A stretch of 64,000 nt of DNA from Methylobacterium platani (GTDB taxonomy: Bacteria; Pseudomonadota; Alphaproteobacteria; Rhizobiales; Beijerinckiaceae): contig NZ_LWHQ01000017.1 of NCBI RefSeq assembly GCF_001653715.1, positions 162,745 to 226,744 of the forward strand, written 5' to 3'. Position 1 is the stretch's first letter. Every line of letters starts with the position of its first letter. The position numbers were made by a program, and so were the translations under genes. Of the stretch, positions 25,830 to 34,484 are shown one piece after another. The notes under the pieces were generated by a model. The model had not been told where the DNA came from. It saw only the letters and a program-made list of their open reading frames with translations, and made no database searches.

Positions 25830-27608
25830 TTTCGCCGCCAGCCCGCCCAGGCCGAAGGCCGGATCGGTGAACCGGTACGAGATCTGCGCGAAGGCGCCGT
25901 AGCGCTCGCTGGAGAACTTCGCCGGCTCGGTCAGGGTCGGGAACTGCGTCGTGCCGTCCCGCCGGTCGACCGTCATGCGCCAGGCGCGCGCGCCGACGCC
26001 GACGCTGATCGTCGGGGTGAGGTCGTAGGCGATCACGCCCTGCACGAAGTAGCCGCTGCCGGTGCCGCGCTCGGCGAGCGGGTTGATGTCCGGGCGCAGC
26101 CAGTGCCGGTCGTAGCCGTCGAGGCCGACCACCGGCAGATAGGCGCCCTCCAGGGACAGCGTGAACCGGTCGTAGCGGGCTTCACCCGCGAGGCCGACGC
26201 GCAGCGCGTTCCAGTGGTTGTCCTGGGTCAGCACCGAGACGCCGTTCGGCACGCCCCGGCTGCCGATCACCGGGTTGGCGGCAGTCTGGACCAGGCCGAC
26301 GGCGTTGGCGCGCTCGGTCGTCGACTGGTAGCCCAGGAAGGCGCCGAGCCGGTAGGTGTCGCCGCGCAGGAAATGGTAGCCGGCATCGATCGCCGAGAGG
26401 GCGACGTCGCCGTCGCGGATCTTGGACAGGGTGTTCGAGTAGACGTTGCCGCGGATGCCCGGCGGGAAGTCCTCGTCGTTGAGCCGGCCGCCGGAGGCGA
26501 CGAAGCCCGAGCCGAGAAAGCCCTTGGCGAACAGGCCGGTCGGGTTGTGGTCGAGGCGGGCGAAGGTCTCGCCCGAATGGGCGTCGAAGTCGCGGTAGGT
26601 CAGGCGCGAGATCATCGTCCCGTCGGCCGGCCGGTAGAACGACTTGCCGAAGCGGCCCGAGTCGTAGACGTAGCGGGTGCCGACCTCGAAATCCCAGACC
26701 TGGGCGACCGGCGCGACGTAGGGCACCGGGTCGATGAGCGCCTTGGCGACGTCGACGAACGGGCCGACGACCGGCAGGCCGTCGTCGAAGCGGTAGTTGA
26801 GGCCGACCCGGCCGAGCACGCCGCTCATCCCGGCGCGGGCGCCGACGGCGAGGTTCGGCCGGAACCCGCTCGCATCCCCGGCGAGCACCGTGCGGCTGCC
26901 GAGATCGTAGTACAGGGCCTCGCCCTTGACCGAGAGCTGCGGGCTGATCGCATATTCCACACCGGCACCGGCGACCCAGCCGACGCGCAGCGCGCCCTTC
27001 CGGGCGTCGAACTCGGGCAGGTTCACCCGCGGATCGAAGAAGCCGGCATTCGCCGTGGTGGTGGTGTCGATCCGCACGCCGCCGAATGCCGCGCCGCCGG
27101 TGCCGTAGACGAAGACCCGGTCGAAGGCGTAGCCGATCTTGCCCCGGGCGGTGGCGAGCCAGTCCAGGCGCTGGCCGACATGGTAGACCCCGCCCGGATA
27201 GACCGCGCCCGGCTGCCCCGCCTGCGGGAGGGCCCCGGTCTCGAGGCCGTAGGAGCGGATCGGCGTGAACTGGTAGTCGGCGGCGGCGCCGACGACGAGG
27301 CCCGGCCCCGGCGCGAGCTGGTAGGTGTAGCCGACCTCGGTCCCGGCGATGAAGTCGTCGGCCCGGGGCGAGAGCGCCGAGCGCACCGGGCAGCGCAGGC
27401 CGCCCGCGAGGCCGTCGGCACCGCGGCAGGCCGGGCTCGTCCGGTTGTCGAACTGGCCGTAGCCGGCGAACAGGCCGCTGTAGAGCCCGGTCCAGGTGAA
27501 GGCGGGCAGGGCGGCGACGGGCGGCGGCGGCGCGCGGGCGGGCAGGTCCGCCGCCAGGGCGTCGGCCGCGAAGCCGGCGAGCGGGATCAGGGCAAGCAGG
27601 GATCGCAT
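25827..27608 (-). CDS. Outer-membrane protein: Omp25-like barrel joined to an omptin-like barrel
   Basis: A 593-residue secreted protein with a signal peptide at about 1-20 (ends DALAADL). Residues of about 36-274 are an Omp25/RopB-type eight-stranded barrel (FTWTGLYSGLFAGYG at the start, VGLNYRF at the end). Residues of about 305-580 resemble omptin outer-membrane proteases. Asp378 and Asp380 in LNDED and Asp500 and His502 in GYDRH match the Asp83/Asp85 and Asp210/His212 pairs of OmpT, with nearly the same spacing (122 versus 127). The final strand SYRF ends in aromatic residues. GTG/ATG alternatives upstream to 27779 lie outside the signal peptide and are rejected. Proteolytic function is inferred from these residues only. 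Confidence 0.75.
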   Translation of the reverse strand: MRSLLALIPLAGFAADALAADLPARAPPPPVAALPAFTWTGLYSGLFAGYGQFDNRTSPACRGADGLAGGLRCPVRSALSPRADDFIAGTEVGYTYQLAPGPGLVVGAAADYQFTPIRSYGLETGALPQAGQPGAVYPGGVYHVGQRLDWLATARGKIGYAFDRVFVYGTGGAAFGGVRIDTTTTANAGFFDPRVNLPEFDARKGALRVGWVAGAGVEYAISPQLSVKGEALYYDLGSRTVLAGDASGFRPNLAVGARAGMSGVLGRVGLNYRFDDGLPVVGPFVDVAKALIDPVPYVAPVAQVWDFEVGTRYVYDSGRFGKSFYRPADGTMISRLTYRDFDAHSGETFARLDHNPTGLFAKGFLGSGFVASGGRLNDEDFPPGIRGNVYSNTLSKIRDGDVALSAIDAGYHFLRGDTYRLGAFLGYQSTTERANAVGLVQTAANPVIGSRGVPNGVSVLTQDNHWNALRVGLAGEARYDRFTLSLEGAYLPVVGLDGYDRHWLRPDINPLAERGTGSGYFVQGVIAYDLTPTISVGVGARAWRMTVDRRDGTTQFPTLTEPAKFSSERYGAFAQISYRFTDPAFGLGGLAAK

Positions 27609-27772
27609 CACGGGCCTTGTCGGAATCGGGCGCCTCGGTCGCGCCTGTATGCGCGCGCGCGAGCCCGGCGCCTGTCTCGCGCGCGCCACCATTCCCGTGC
27701 CGGATGACGCTGCGCGAGGCGCAGCCGCCGATCCTTCGACGAAAGACCTGCCGTACCAGTACCTTAGGCCAT

Positions 27773-27792
27773 CGATCACAAATGCGTGATCG
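27773..27792. promoter_or_regulatory. Short palindrome upstream of the outer-membrane protein gene
   Basis: CGATCAC and GTGATCG are perfect inverted 7-base arms with AAATGC between. It lies 11 bp beyond the end of the lipase-like gene and 165 bp before the outer-membrane protein start, so it may be an operator for the latter or a weak terminator of the former. No other feature is seen in 27609-27803. Confidence 0.4.
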
Positions 27793-27803
27793 TCGGGATG
27801 GGT

Positions 27804-28445
27804 TCACGCGGCCGGATCGCCGACATTCCTCGGGAGCCACGCCGACAGGGCTTGCAGCACCAGCGCCACGGCGGCCGGATGATCCATCAGGCGCGTGTGG
27901 TCGCCCGGAACCGCGTGCCACGCCTCGCCGGCGCCGGGCCGGGCGCGCGCCACGCCGACGAGACCGTCATGCGGCGGCGGGATCCGGCCGCGGAAGAACG
28001 GGATGAGCGCCCGCGTTCCGGCCACGGCCACCAGCGGGCAGGCCGGCGCGGGCAAGGCCGCGCAGGCATCGGTGCGCAGGTCGTGCAGGGCCGGGCCGAA
28101 CACGCGCCGCCCGAGGCGGGACGCCGACACCCAATCGGCCGCCTCGCTGCCGCGATGCGGCGTGCCCAGGGTCACGAGGCCGGCCGCAAGATCGGGATCG
28201 GCGGCGGCCAGATGCCGGGCGACGAGGCCGCCCATGGAATGGCCGACGAGGACGATCGGATGCCCGGCCTCTCGCCGGATCGCCGTCACGATCGGCCGCA
28301 GATGCGCGGCGCAGGCCGCGAGGCCGAGGCGGCGGGACGGGTAATCGGGGGTCTCGGCGCGGTAGCCGGCCGCCCCGACGCGCGCGGCGAGCCGCGCCAT
28401 GCTGGCGCTCGTCCGGCCGAGGCCGTGCAGCAGCACCACGGTCAT
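27804..28445 (-). CDS. Alpha/beta hydrolase, lipase/esterase-like
   Basis: A 213-residue hydrolase from ATG 28445. An oxyanion motif HGLGR follows the first strand (TVVLLHGLGRTSASMARLA), the nucleophile Ser is in GHSMGG, and GTPHRGSEAADW is typical of the PGAP1/EstA-type lipase group. The C-terminal His is probably in PGDHTRLMDHP. The longer frame to 28574 adds a stretch with no family resemblance. It may act on lipids or esters; no export signal is visible. Confidence 0.78.
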   Translation of the reverse strand: MTVVLLHGLGRTSASMARLAARVGAAGYRAETPDYPSRRLGLAACAAHLRPIVTAIRREAGHPIVLVGHSMGGLVARHLAAADPDLAAGLVTLGTPHRGSEAADWVSASRLGRRVFGPALHDLRTDACAALPAPACPLVAVAGTRALIPFFRGRIPPPHDGLVGVARARPGAGEAWHAVPGDHTRLMDHPAAVALVLQALSAWLPRNVGDPAA

Positions 28446-28647
28446 GCTTGCCTCGGGAACTGTTCGAACAGGAGCGTCGGCGTGAACCCGAGACAACTGG
28501 AACCGGGCCATCCCACCCTCGACCTCAGGATGAGGTCCAAGGTGGCAGATCGTATCGGCAGCGGATCCGCGCAACCGGGCTTATGGGCCTACGCGCGCAC
28601 GGCGACCGTGACGCCGTCCCAGGTCATCGTCGTAGGGGGGAGGGGAA

Positions 28648-28723
<76 letters not shown>

Positions 28724-28827
28724 GTCGTCCGTGAGGACGAGAGGGGAACGGCCACCAACCGTTCCAAAGGTGTCGGCTGCCTGAGAAGCATCCGGTTCAA
28801 GCTACTACGAAAGTAACCTGGATCTTG

Positions 28828-28903
<76 letters not shown>

Positions 28904-29040
28904 GCTCTCACAAGAGCGCCCCCGGGGAAGCCACCAAACCGCCCCGGCGGTGAGGGTCGTTTAAGGGGCCGGCGGCGGCCTGTCCAGTCCCGATCCCGCC
29001 GAGCCCTCGATTTTTTGCCGGCTGGGATCCCGGATCGGGG

Positions 29041-29142
29041 CGCTCATGCATCGACACGTCGATGCATGAGCGATCGGCGCCGGCACCCATTCGGGCTTGC
29101 CGGCCCCTGCGAACGAGGCCGTTCGCGGGGGCCGGGGTCTTA
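29041..29142. repeat. Two-hairpin intergenic repeat, copy C (diverged), after leuA
   Basis: Hairpin 2 has perfect 14-base arms (29041-29054 and 29059-29072) with a CACG loop. The spacer shares GGCGCCGGC and TTCGGGCTTGC with the other copies. Hairpin 1 spans 29100-29135, with CCGGCCCC and GCGAACG arms around AGGC. The element ends at the TAA stop of leuA, as the other two end at their neighbours' stop codons. Confidence 0.7.
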
Positions 29143-30711
29143 CTCCGCGGCGGCGTGCTGGGCGTGCAGGCGGCTCGCGCCGGCCTGCAGCTTGTTCAGG
29201 GCGGCGAGGTAGGCCTTGGCCGAGGCGACCAGGGTGTCCGGATCGGCGCCGCGAGCGGTGACGATGCGGTCGTCCTGGCGCAGGCGCACCGAGACCTCGG
29301 CCTGGGCGTCGCTGCCCCCGGTCACCGCGTGGACGTCGTAGAGTTCGAGCGCCGCCTCGTGCGGCACCAGCGCCTGGATGGCGTTGAACACCGCATCGAC
29401 CGGGCCGTTGCCGTCGACCTCCTCGGTGACCGTGCGGCCCTCGATGTCGAGCTTCATCGTCGCCCGCTGCGGCCCGCGGGTGCCGGCCACCACCGTCAGG
29501 GAGACGAGCTTGATGCGGTCGTGGGCGGTGGCCAGGTTCTCGTCGACCAGGGCCTCGATGTCCTCGTCGTAGACGTGCTTCTTGCGGTCGGCCAGCGCCT
29601 TGAACCGCTCGAAGGCGTCCTGGAACTGGTTGTCGGACAGCCGGTAGCCCATGTCGTCGAGCTTCGAGCGGAAGGCGGCCCGGCCCGAATGCTTGCCCAT
29701 CACCAGCGAGGTCTTGTGCACGCCGACCGATTCCGGCGTCATGATCTCGTAGGTGGTCTGGTTCTTCAGCATCCCGTCCTGGTGGATGCCGCTCTCGTGG
29801 GCGAAGGCGTTCCGGCCGACGATCGCCTTGTTGTACTGGACCGGGAAGTGGGTGGCGCCGGCCACCAGCTTCGAGGCGCGCACGAGCTGGGTGGTGTCGA
29901 TGCCGGTCTCGTAGGGCAGGACGTCGCCGCGGGTCTTGATCGCCATCACGATCTCCTCCAGCGCCGCGTTGCCGGCCCGTTCGCCGATGCCGTTGATGGT
30001 GCACTCGATCTGGCGCGCGCCGCCCTCGATGCCGGCCAGCGAGTTCGCCACCGCGAGGCCCAGGTCGTTGTGGCAATGGACCGAGAACACCGCCTTGTCG
30101 GAATTCGGCACCCGCTCGCGGACGGCGCGGAACATCGCCCGGTACTCCTCGGGCGTGGCGTAGCCGACCGTGTCGGGCAGGTTGATGGTGGTGGCGCCGG
30201 CCCGGATCGCCGCCTCGACGGTGCGGCACAGGTAGTCGATCGGCGTGCGGGTCGCGTCCATCGCCGACCACTCGACGTCCTCGACGAGGTCGCGGGCCTG
30301 GGCCACGGTCTTCAGGACGATCTCCAGGACCTCGTCCTCGGTCTTGCGCATCTGGTGGGCCAGATGGATCGGCGAGGTGGAGACGAAGGTGTGGATGCGC
30401 CCGCGGCGGGCGAACCGCACCGCCTCGCCGGCCCGGGCGATGTCGGCGGGGATCGCGCGGGCGAGGCCGGCGATCACCGCCCGCTTCGCGCGGCGGGCGA
30501 TCTCCGCCACCGCCTCGAAGTCGCCGTTGGAGGCGATCGGGAAGCCGGCCTCGATGATGTCGACGCCCATCGCGTCGAGCATCTCGGCCACCGCCAGCTT
30601 CTCCTCCAGCGTCATCGTGGCGCCGGGGCACTGCTCGCCGTCGCGCAGCGTGGTGTCGAAGATCAGCACGCGCTCAGGAGACGACGGCGTGCGGGCGGTC
30701 TGGTCGGTCAT
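29140..30711 (-). CDS. leuA: 2-isopropylmalate synthase
   Basis: A 523-residue enzyme joining acetyl-CoA to 2-oxoisovalerate, the first committed step of leucine synthesis. The catalytic domain starts with IFDTTLRDGEQCPGATM. The metal ligands follow in VHCHNDLGLA (HxH with Asn/Asp), and INGIGERAGNAALEE and HESGIHQDGMLKN are the two family signatures. Residues of about 385-515 form the LeuA regulatory dimer domain that binds leucine. ATG 30711 is chosen; the open frame continues to 30807 without family sequence. A leucine-rich leader peptide lies upstream. Confidence 0.95.
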   Translation of the reverse strand: MTDQTARTPSSPERVLIFDTTLRDGEQCPGATMTLEEKLAVAEMLDAMGVDIIEAGFPIASNGDFEAVAEIARRAKRAVIAGLARAIPADIARAGEAVRFARRGRIHTFVSTSPIHLAHQMRKTEDEVLEIVLKTVAQARDLVEDVEWSAMDATRTPIDYLCRTVEAAIRAGATTINLPDTVGYATPEEYRAMFRAVRERVPNSDKAVFSVHCHNDLGLAVANSLAGIEGGARQIECTINGIGERAGNAALEEIVMAIKTRGDVLPYETGIDTTQLVRASKLVAGATHFPVQYNKAIVGRNAFAHESGIHQDGMLKNQTTYEIMTPESVGVHKTSLVMGKHSGRAAFRSKLDDMGYRLSDNQFQDAFERFKALADRKKHVYDEDIEALVDENLATAHDRIKLVSLTVVAGTRGPQRATMKLDIEGRTVTEEVDGNGPVDAVFNAIQALVPHEAALELYDVHAVTGGSDAQAEVSVRLRQDDRIVTARGADPDTLVASAKAYLAALNKLQAGASRLHAQHAAAE

Positions 30712-30788
30712 GGTGGAAATCCTGGTTCGCCCGGGACGAGGGCGCGCGGGCGCGGCTGGCTTCGGGATCGTGTGTCTCGACTTTCCAT

Positions 30789-30829
30789 CCCCCAAGGGCC
30801 CAGGCACGCGCCCGGACGGCCCTCAGGGG
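30789..30829 (-). terminator. Attenuator-like hairpin between the leader peptide and leuA
   Basis: On the transcript CCCCTGAGGGCC (from 30829 to 30818), which includes the leader stop codon, pairs with GGGCCCTTGGGG (30801 to 30790). Only a small internal mismatch interrupts about ten pairs. There is no clear U-run after it. Since the 5' arm overlaps the end of the leader, ribosome position would govern its folding. Confidence 0.55.
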
Positions 30830-30927
30830 CTGATAAGGAGAAGGAGGCCGCCGAGGAGGAGCGCGCGCGCCCGCGCCGCCGGGAGGGCGGTCGTCGGAAG
30901 CGTCAGCGGGGAGCCGGCATGAGCCAC
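30823..30927 (-). CDS. leuA leader peptide (leucine-rich)
   Basis: A 34-residue frame from GTG 30927, with AGGAG 9 bases upstream (30937-30941). Ten of 34 residues are Leu, seven of them in the last twelve (LLLGGLLLLISP). The leucine codons in that run are all CTC or CTT, although CTG is common elsewhere in the window. It ends 112 bp before leuA. The layout is that of a transcription-attenuation leader: ribosome stalling for lack of charged tRNA-Leu would prevent the hairpin at 30789-30829. The remaining region up to 31097 holds the leuA promoter and shows no gene. Confidence 0.65.
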   Translation of the reverse strand: MAHAGSPLTLPTTALPAARARALLLGGLLLLISP

Positions 30928-31097
30928 GGCTCGCGTCTCCTGAAGGGGTGATGACCCGAAAGCGAGGGCCGCCTGTTTACCGGGAGGCGCGCGCGATGAC
31001 AAGTCGCGCCCGACGCTGCGTCGGCCCGCGATTGACCGCTTCCGCCGTGCTTGCCACAAGCTTGGCCTTACACGCTCAACAAGGTGGAGTCGTCCCC

Positions 31098-31427
31098 GTG
31101 TCGTTCTGCAAGCCCGGGCTCGCCCTCGCGGCCCTCCTCGCCCTCGCCGCCTGCCAGTCGAAGCCGGCCGCCCCGCCCGCCGCCGCGCTCGGCCCGGTCG
31201 CCGCGCTCCCCGCCGGGGCCCTGCCCGCCGGCACCGGCTGCGGCCCGGCCATCGCCCGCACGCAGGCCATCGTCGACAGCGACGTCGCCACCGGCAACCT
31301 CAACGCGCCGGTCGGCAAGCGCTTCTCGGCCGATCTCGCCAATGCGTCGAACGCCTGCGCCGCCGGCCGCGACGGCGAGGCGCTGCACCTGCTGGCCGCC
31401 GCGAAGGCCCGCTTCGGCTACCCGTAG
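31098..31427 (+). CDS. Small lipoprotein of unknown function
   Basis: A 109-residue protein from GTG 31098. The signal sequence ends in the lipobox LAAC (Cys near residue 19), followed by a Pro/Ala-rich tether. The mature domain has only two more cysteines (GCGPA and NACAAG), which could form a disulphide; helices AIARTQAIVDSDVATGNL and SADLANASNACAAGRDGEALHLLAAAKARFGYP follow. The longer frame upstream to 30948 lacks a signal peptide. I do not recognise the family. The gene ends 3 bp before the convergent MetC-like gene. Confidence 0.65.
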   Translation: MSFCKPGLALAALLALAACQSKPAAPPAAALGPVAALPAGALPAGTGCGPAIARTQAIVDSDVATGNLNAPVGKRFSADLANASNACAAGRDGEALHLLAAAKARFGYP

Positions 31428-31430
31428 GCC

Positions 31431-32738
31431 TCAGAACGCCGCCCGCGCGGCCTGGTCGAGATCGGCGATCAGGTCGCCGGCCTCCTCCAGGCCGGCGTTG
31501 AAGCGGACCATCGCGCCCTTCGGCAGGACCGCCGGGTCGCGGCGCGGATGGACCGGCAGCACCAGCGAGACGTGGCCGCCCCAGCTCTCGGCGACGCGAA
31601 ACAGCAGCAGCGCGTCGACGAAGGCGTGGACCCGCTCGACCGGCAGGCCGTCGTCGAAGACCACCGTGAACAGGCTGTTGCCGGCGCCGAAGTATTGCTG
31701 GAAGCGCCCGTGATGCGGGCTGTCCGCGCGGGCGGGGCTCAGGATCCCGGCGGCGAAGCCCTTGGTCTCGAACCAACCCATCAGCGTCGCGGCCGTGGCG
31801 GCGTGCCGGTCGAGGCGGCGTTCCGCGCCGTCGACGCGGTGGAACAGCCGGGTGCAGGTCTGGGGCGAGACCGCGCCCTGGCCGCTGATCCGGAGCTGCC
31901 GGCGCAGGCGGGCGATGTCGGCCTCGCTCCGCGCCACCACGATCCCGCTCGGGGTGTCGCCATAGCCGCCCTCGTACTTCGTCGTCGCCTGGATCGCGAG
32001 GTCGATGCCGTGCGCGAGCGGGCGGAAGCGCACGTGGCTTGCCCAGGTGTTGTCCATCGCCGTGCGCACGCCCGCCGCCCCGGCCCGGGCGACGATGCCG
32101 GCGATGTCCGGGATCTCGAAGGTGCCGCTCACCGGCGCCTCGAGATAGACCAGCGTGTCCCGGGCCGCGACGCGCCCGCCCGCCCGCGCCAACAGCGCGC
32201 CGACCTCCTCGCCCGAGGCGCCGGCCGGGTAGGTCTGGAGCTCGGCCCGGCCGGTCGGCGCCACGTTCGCCTCCGCCATGTAGCGCCAGGCCGGGAAGTA
32301 GACCCCCTCCGGGATCAGCACGAGCGTCGGCGCGAAGGCGTCGAGCACCGTCGCGATCGCCGCGAGGCCCGAGCCGCAGACGATCGCCCCGGCGCCGCCA
32401 TGCAGCCCCGCGAACTTCGCGCAGACCGCGTCGGCCTCCGGCGACTGGACGACGCCGTACTCGGCGCCGCCGTAGGGCGCGCGGCCCGCCGCGTCCGCCG
32501 CCGCGTAATCGCCGAGCGTCTCGAAGCCGACGCTGCTCTGCCCGAGCGAGCCGAGATCGGACGAGGCGCGGGCCGCCCCGAGGCCGCGCGGGTTGAGGTG
32601 GCCGCGCGAGGCCGCGAGGTCGACGATCGGCGCGTGGATGCGCCGCGTCGCCGGGGCGCATCCGTCGAGGAAGGCCGCGCGCCGCCCGGGCTTGGGGCCG
32701 GCCTCGGTCGGTGACGGAGCGGACGGGACATGCGGCAC
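31431..32738 (-). CDS. Cys/Met-metabolism PLP enzyme (cystathionine beta-lyase-like)
   Basis: A 435-residue PLP-dependent enzyme of the gamma family. YGGAEYGVVQSPEADAVCAKFAGLHGGAGAIVCGSGLAAI is the cofactor phosphate region, AMDNTWASHVRF carries the pyridine-binding Asp, and the Schiff-base Lys is in ATTKYEGGYGD. The usual motif after that Lys is GHSD; here it is GYGD, so substrate choice may differ from canonical MetC. Likely reaction: cystathionine to homocysteine, pyruvate and ammonia. The N-terminal 30 residues are longer than usual. No sulphur-regulation element is seen upstream. Confidence 0.8.
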   Translation of the reverse strand: MPHVPSAPSPTEAGPKPGRRAAFLDGCAPATRRIHAPIVDLAASRGHLNPRGLGAARASSDLGSLGQSSVGFETLGDYAAADAAGRAPYGGAEYGVVQSPEADAVCAKFAGLHGGAGAIVCGSGLAAIATVLDAFAPTLVLIPEGVYFPAWRYMAEANVAPTGRAELQTYPAGASGEEVGALLARAGGRVAARDTLVYLEAPVSGTFEIPDIAGIVARAGAAGVRTAMDNTWASHVRFRPLAHGIDLAIQATTKYEGGYGDTPSGIVVARSEADIARLRRQLRISGQGAVSPQTCTRLFHRVDGAERRLDRHAATAATLMGWFETKGFAAGILSPARADSPHHGRFQQYFGAGNSLFTVVFDDGLPVERVHAFVDALLLFRVAESWGGHVSLVLPVHPRRDPAVLPKGAMVRFNAGLEEAGDLIADLDQAARAAF

Positions 32739-32911
32739 GGCGGCGGTTCCTTGGGGAGCGGATGAGGTGCCGTATAGGCCCGTCGCGCCCGGCCCGCCAC
32801 GCGGCCGGCGACGAGGCCCGGCGGGAACGTCCGGCCTCGCCGGCGGTTCGGGTTCTCGGCATCGGCGCCCGCGATCGGGCCCGATGACCCGACAGGAGCC
32901 CGACGACCCCG

Positions 32912-33106
32912 ATGCAATCGCCGCCCGACAACCTCGACGCCCACGCCCTCGGCCGCGCCGCCCCGGAGAAGGGCCTCGCCCGCGAGGCCTGCCCCTACGC
33001 CGAGGGCACCGCGGCGCGCGAGCGCTGGCTTGCCGGCTACGACGAGGCCGTGGCGGCCGGCGCCGAGCCGGTGACCGGCGGCCTCAAGCGCGAACCCGGG
33101 CGCTGA
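32912..33106 (+). CDS. Small Rmf/CrpP-fold protein (ribosome modulation factor-like)
   Basis: A 64-residue protein with ATG at 32912 and AGGAG 13 bases upstream. The core EACPYAEGTAARERWLAGYDEA matches the CPY...GT.ARE.WL.GY motif of alphaproteobacterial ribosome modulation factor and CrpP-like proteins. RMF inactivates ribosomes by dimerising them in stationary phase; whether this shorter member does so is unknown. The MFS gene starts 9 bp after its stop, so they are probably cotranscribed. The 173-bp upstream region holds an inverted GCCGGCGA/TCGCCGGC sequence and no gene. Confidence 0.65.
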   Translation: MQSPPDNLDAHALGRAAPEKGLAREACPYAEGTAARERWLAGYDEAVAAGAEPVTGGLKREPGR

Positions 33107-33115
33107 CCCGACCGC

Positions 33116-34477
33116 ATGGACGCACGCAATCCCGCCCACCCCACCCTCGACCGCAAGGCGGTCGGGGCGGTGGTCCTCGGCAACGCCCTCGAATTCTATG
33201 ATTTCACCGTCTACGCCTTCTTCGCCAAGGCGATCGGCGAGGCGTTCTTCCCGGCCTCGGACGCCAGCCACAGCCTGCTCGCGTCGCTCGCCCTGTTCGG
33301 CGTCGGCTACGTGATGCGGCCGGTCGGCGGCGCGCTGATCGGGGCGCTCGCCGACCGGGCCGGGCGCAAGCCCGCGATGCTCGTCACCATCGCCCTGATG
33401 GCGCTCGGCATGCTGATGCTCGCCGCCTGCCCGGGCTACGCCCAGATCGGCGGATGGGCGCAAGTCGTCGTCATCGCCGGCCGGCTGATCCAGGGCCTGG
33501 CGCTCGGCGGCGAGGTCGGCCCCTCGACCGCCTACCTGCTGGAAGCGGCGCCGGCGAGGCACCGCGGCTTCGTCACGAGCTGGCAGATCGCCAGCCAGGG
33601 CTGCGCGGCGCTGTTCGCCGGCCTCCTGGCGACGGCCCTCGCCCTCGCCTTCGGCGACGCCGCCATGGCCGGGTGGGGCTGGCGGGTGATGTTCCTGGCC
33701 GGCCTCGCCGTCGTGCCGGTCGGCCTCGTGATCCGCAGCCACCTGCCGGAGACCGGCGGCGTCGCGGCGGATCCGGATGCCGCGTCCTCGACCCGGGCGG
33801 TGCTCGGCCGGCTCCTGCGCGAGCACGGCCGCCTGCTCGGCCTGACCTTCGTGGTCGTCGCCGCCTCGACGGTCTCGAACGCGGTCGGCACCAACATGCC
33901 GGTCTATGCCGGCGCGACGCTCGGCCTGTCCGAGACCGCCGCGACCGCGGTGCCGATCGCCCTCGGCCTCGCCTCGGTCGCGTTCCCGCTGCTCGGCGGC
34001 TACCTCGCCGACCGCTACGGCCGACGCCCGGTGATGATCTGGCCGCGCGTCCTGATCCTGCTGCTGGCCGTCCCGGCCTTCGCCTGGCTGCTGCGCGATC
34101 CCAGCGCGCTCGCCGTCTACGCCGTGACCTTCCTGCTCTCGGCCCTGTCCTCGATCAACGCCGCGGCGGTCATCGTCGGCATCCCGGAATCGCTGCCGCG
34201 CGCGGTGCGCAGCTCCGGCCTCGCCGTCGTCTACGCGCTCGCGGTCTCGGTGTTCGGCGGCAGCACCAACTACGTCATCAACTGGCTCATCGCCGCGACC
34301 GGCGACCGGATGGCCCCGGCCTACTACCTCGCCGCCTTCAGCCTCCTCGGCACGGCGGCGGCGTGGCTCTTGCCGGAGACCCGCGGGCGGGACCTGGACG
34401 AGGGGACAGGCGCGGCGACGGCAGGCGGGCGATCCGGCGAATCGCACCCGCCCTGTCCCGGACGATTGCAGCGCTAG
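33116..34477 (+). CDS. MFS transporter, metabolite:proton symporter type
   Basis: A 453-residue, 12-helix major facilitator of the metabolite:H+ symporter (citrate/alpha-ketoglutarate/proline-betaine) group. The N-terminal signature is GNALEFYDFTVYAFFAKAIGEAFFP, the loop-2 motif is GALADRAGRKPAM, and GRLIQGLALGGEVGPSTAYLLEAAPARHRG is the family central motif. A second loop copy is GGYLADRYGRRPVM. The substrate is likely an organic acid but cannot be assigned. It follows the Rmf-like gene by 9 bp. Confidence 0.88.
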   Translation: MDARNPAHPTLDRKAVGAVVLGNALEFYDFTVYAFFAKAIGEAFFPASDASHSLLASLALFGVGYVMRPVGGALIGALADRAGRKPAMLVTIALMALGMLMLAACPGYAQIGGWAQVVVIAGRLIQGLALGGEVGPSTAYLLEAAPARHRGFVTSWQIASQGCAALFAGLLATALALAFGDAAMAGWGWRVMFLAGLAVVPVGLVIRSHLPETGGVAADPDAASSTRAVLGRLLREHGRLLGLTFVVVAASTVSNAVGTNMPVYAGATLGLSETAATAVPIALGLASVAFPLLGGYLADRYGRRPVMIWPRVLILLLAVPAFAWLLRDPSALAVYAVTFLLSALSSINAAAVIVGIPESLPRAVRSSGLAVVYALAVSVFGGSTNYVINWLIAATGDRMAPAYYLAAFSLLGTAAAWLLPETRGRDLDEGTGAATAGGRSGESHPPCPGRLQR

Positions 34478-34484
34478 AGCATTT

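Noticed and set aside
28724..28827. Spacer between the two tRNA-Lys genes considered as a small RNA or third tRNA
   Set aside because: No cloverleaf, terminator or strong secondary structure is visible.
30928..31059. A longer form of the leuA leader frame starting at 31059
   Set aside because: The longer frame would overlap the region likely to hold the leuA promoter and lacks a clear ribosome site; GTG 30927 has AGGAG at the proper distance.
32739..32911. Upstream region of the MetC-like gene examined for a SAM riboswitch
   Set aside because: Only a simple GC-rich inverted repeat is seen; no pseudoknot-type or conserved riboswitch core is recognisable.
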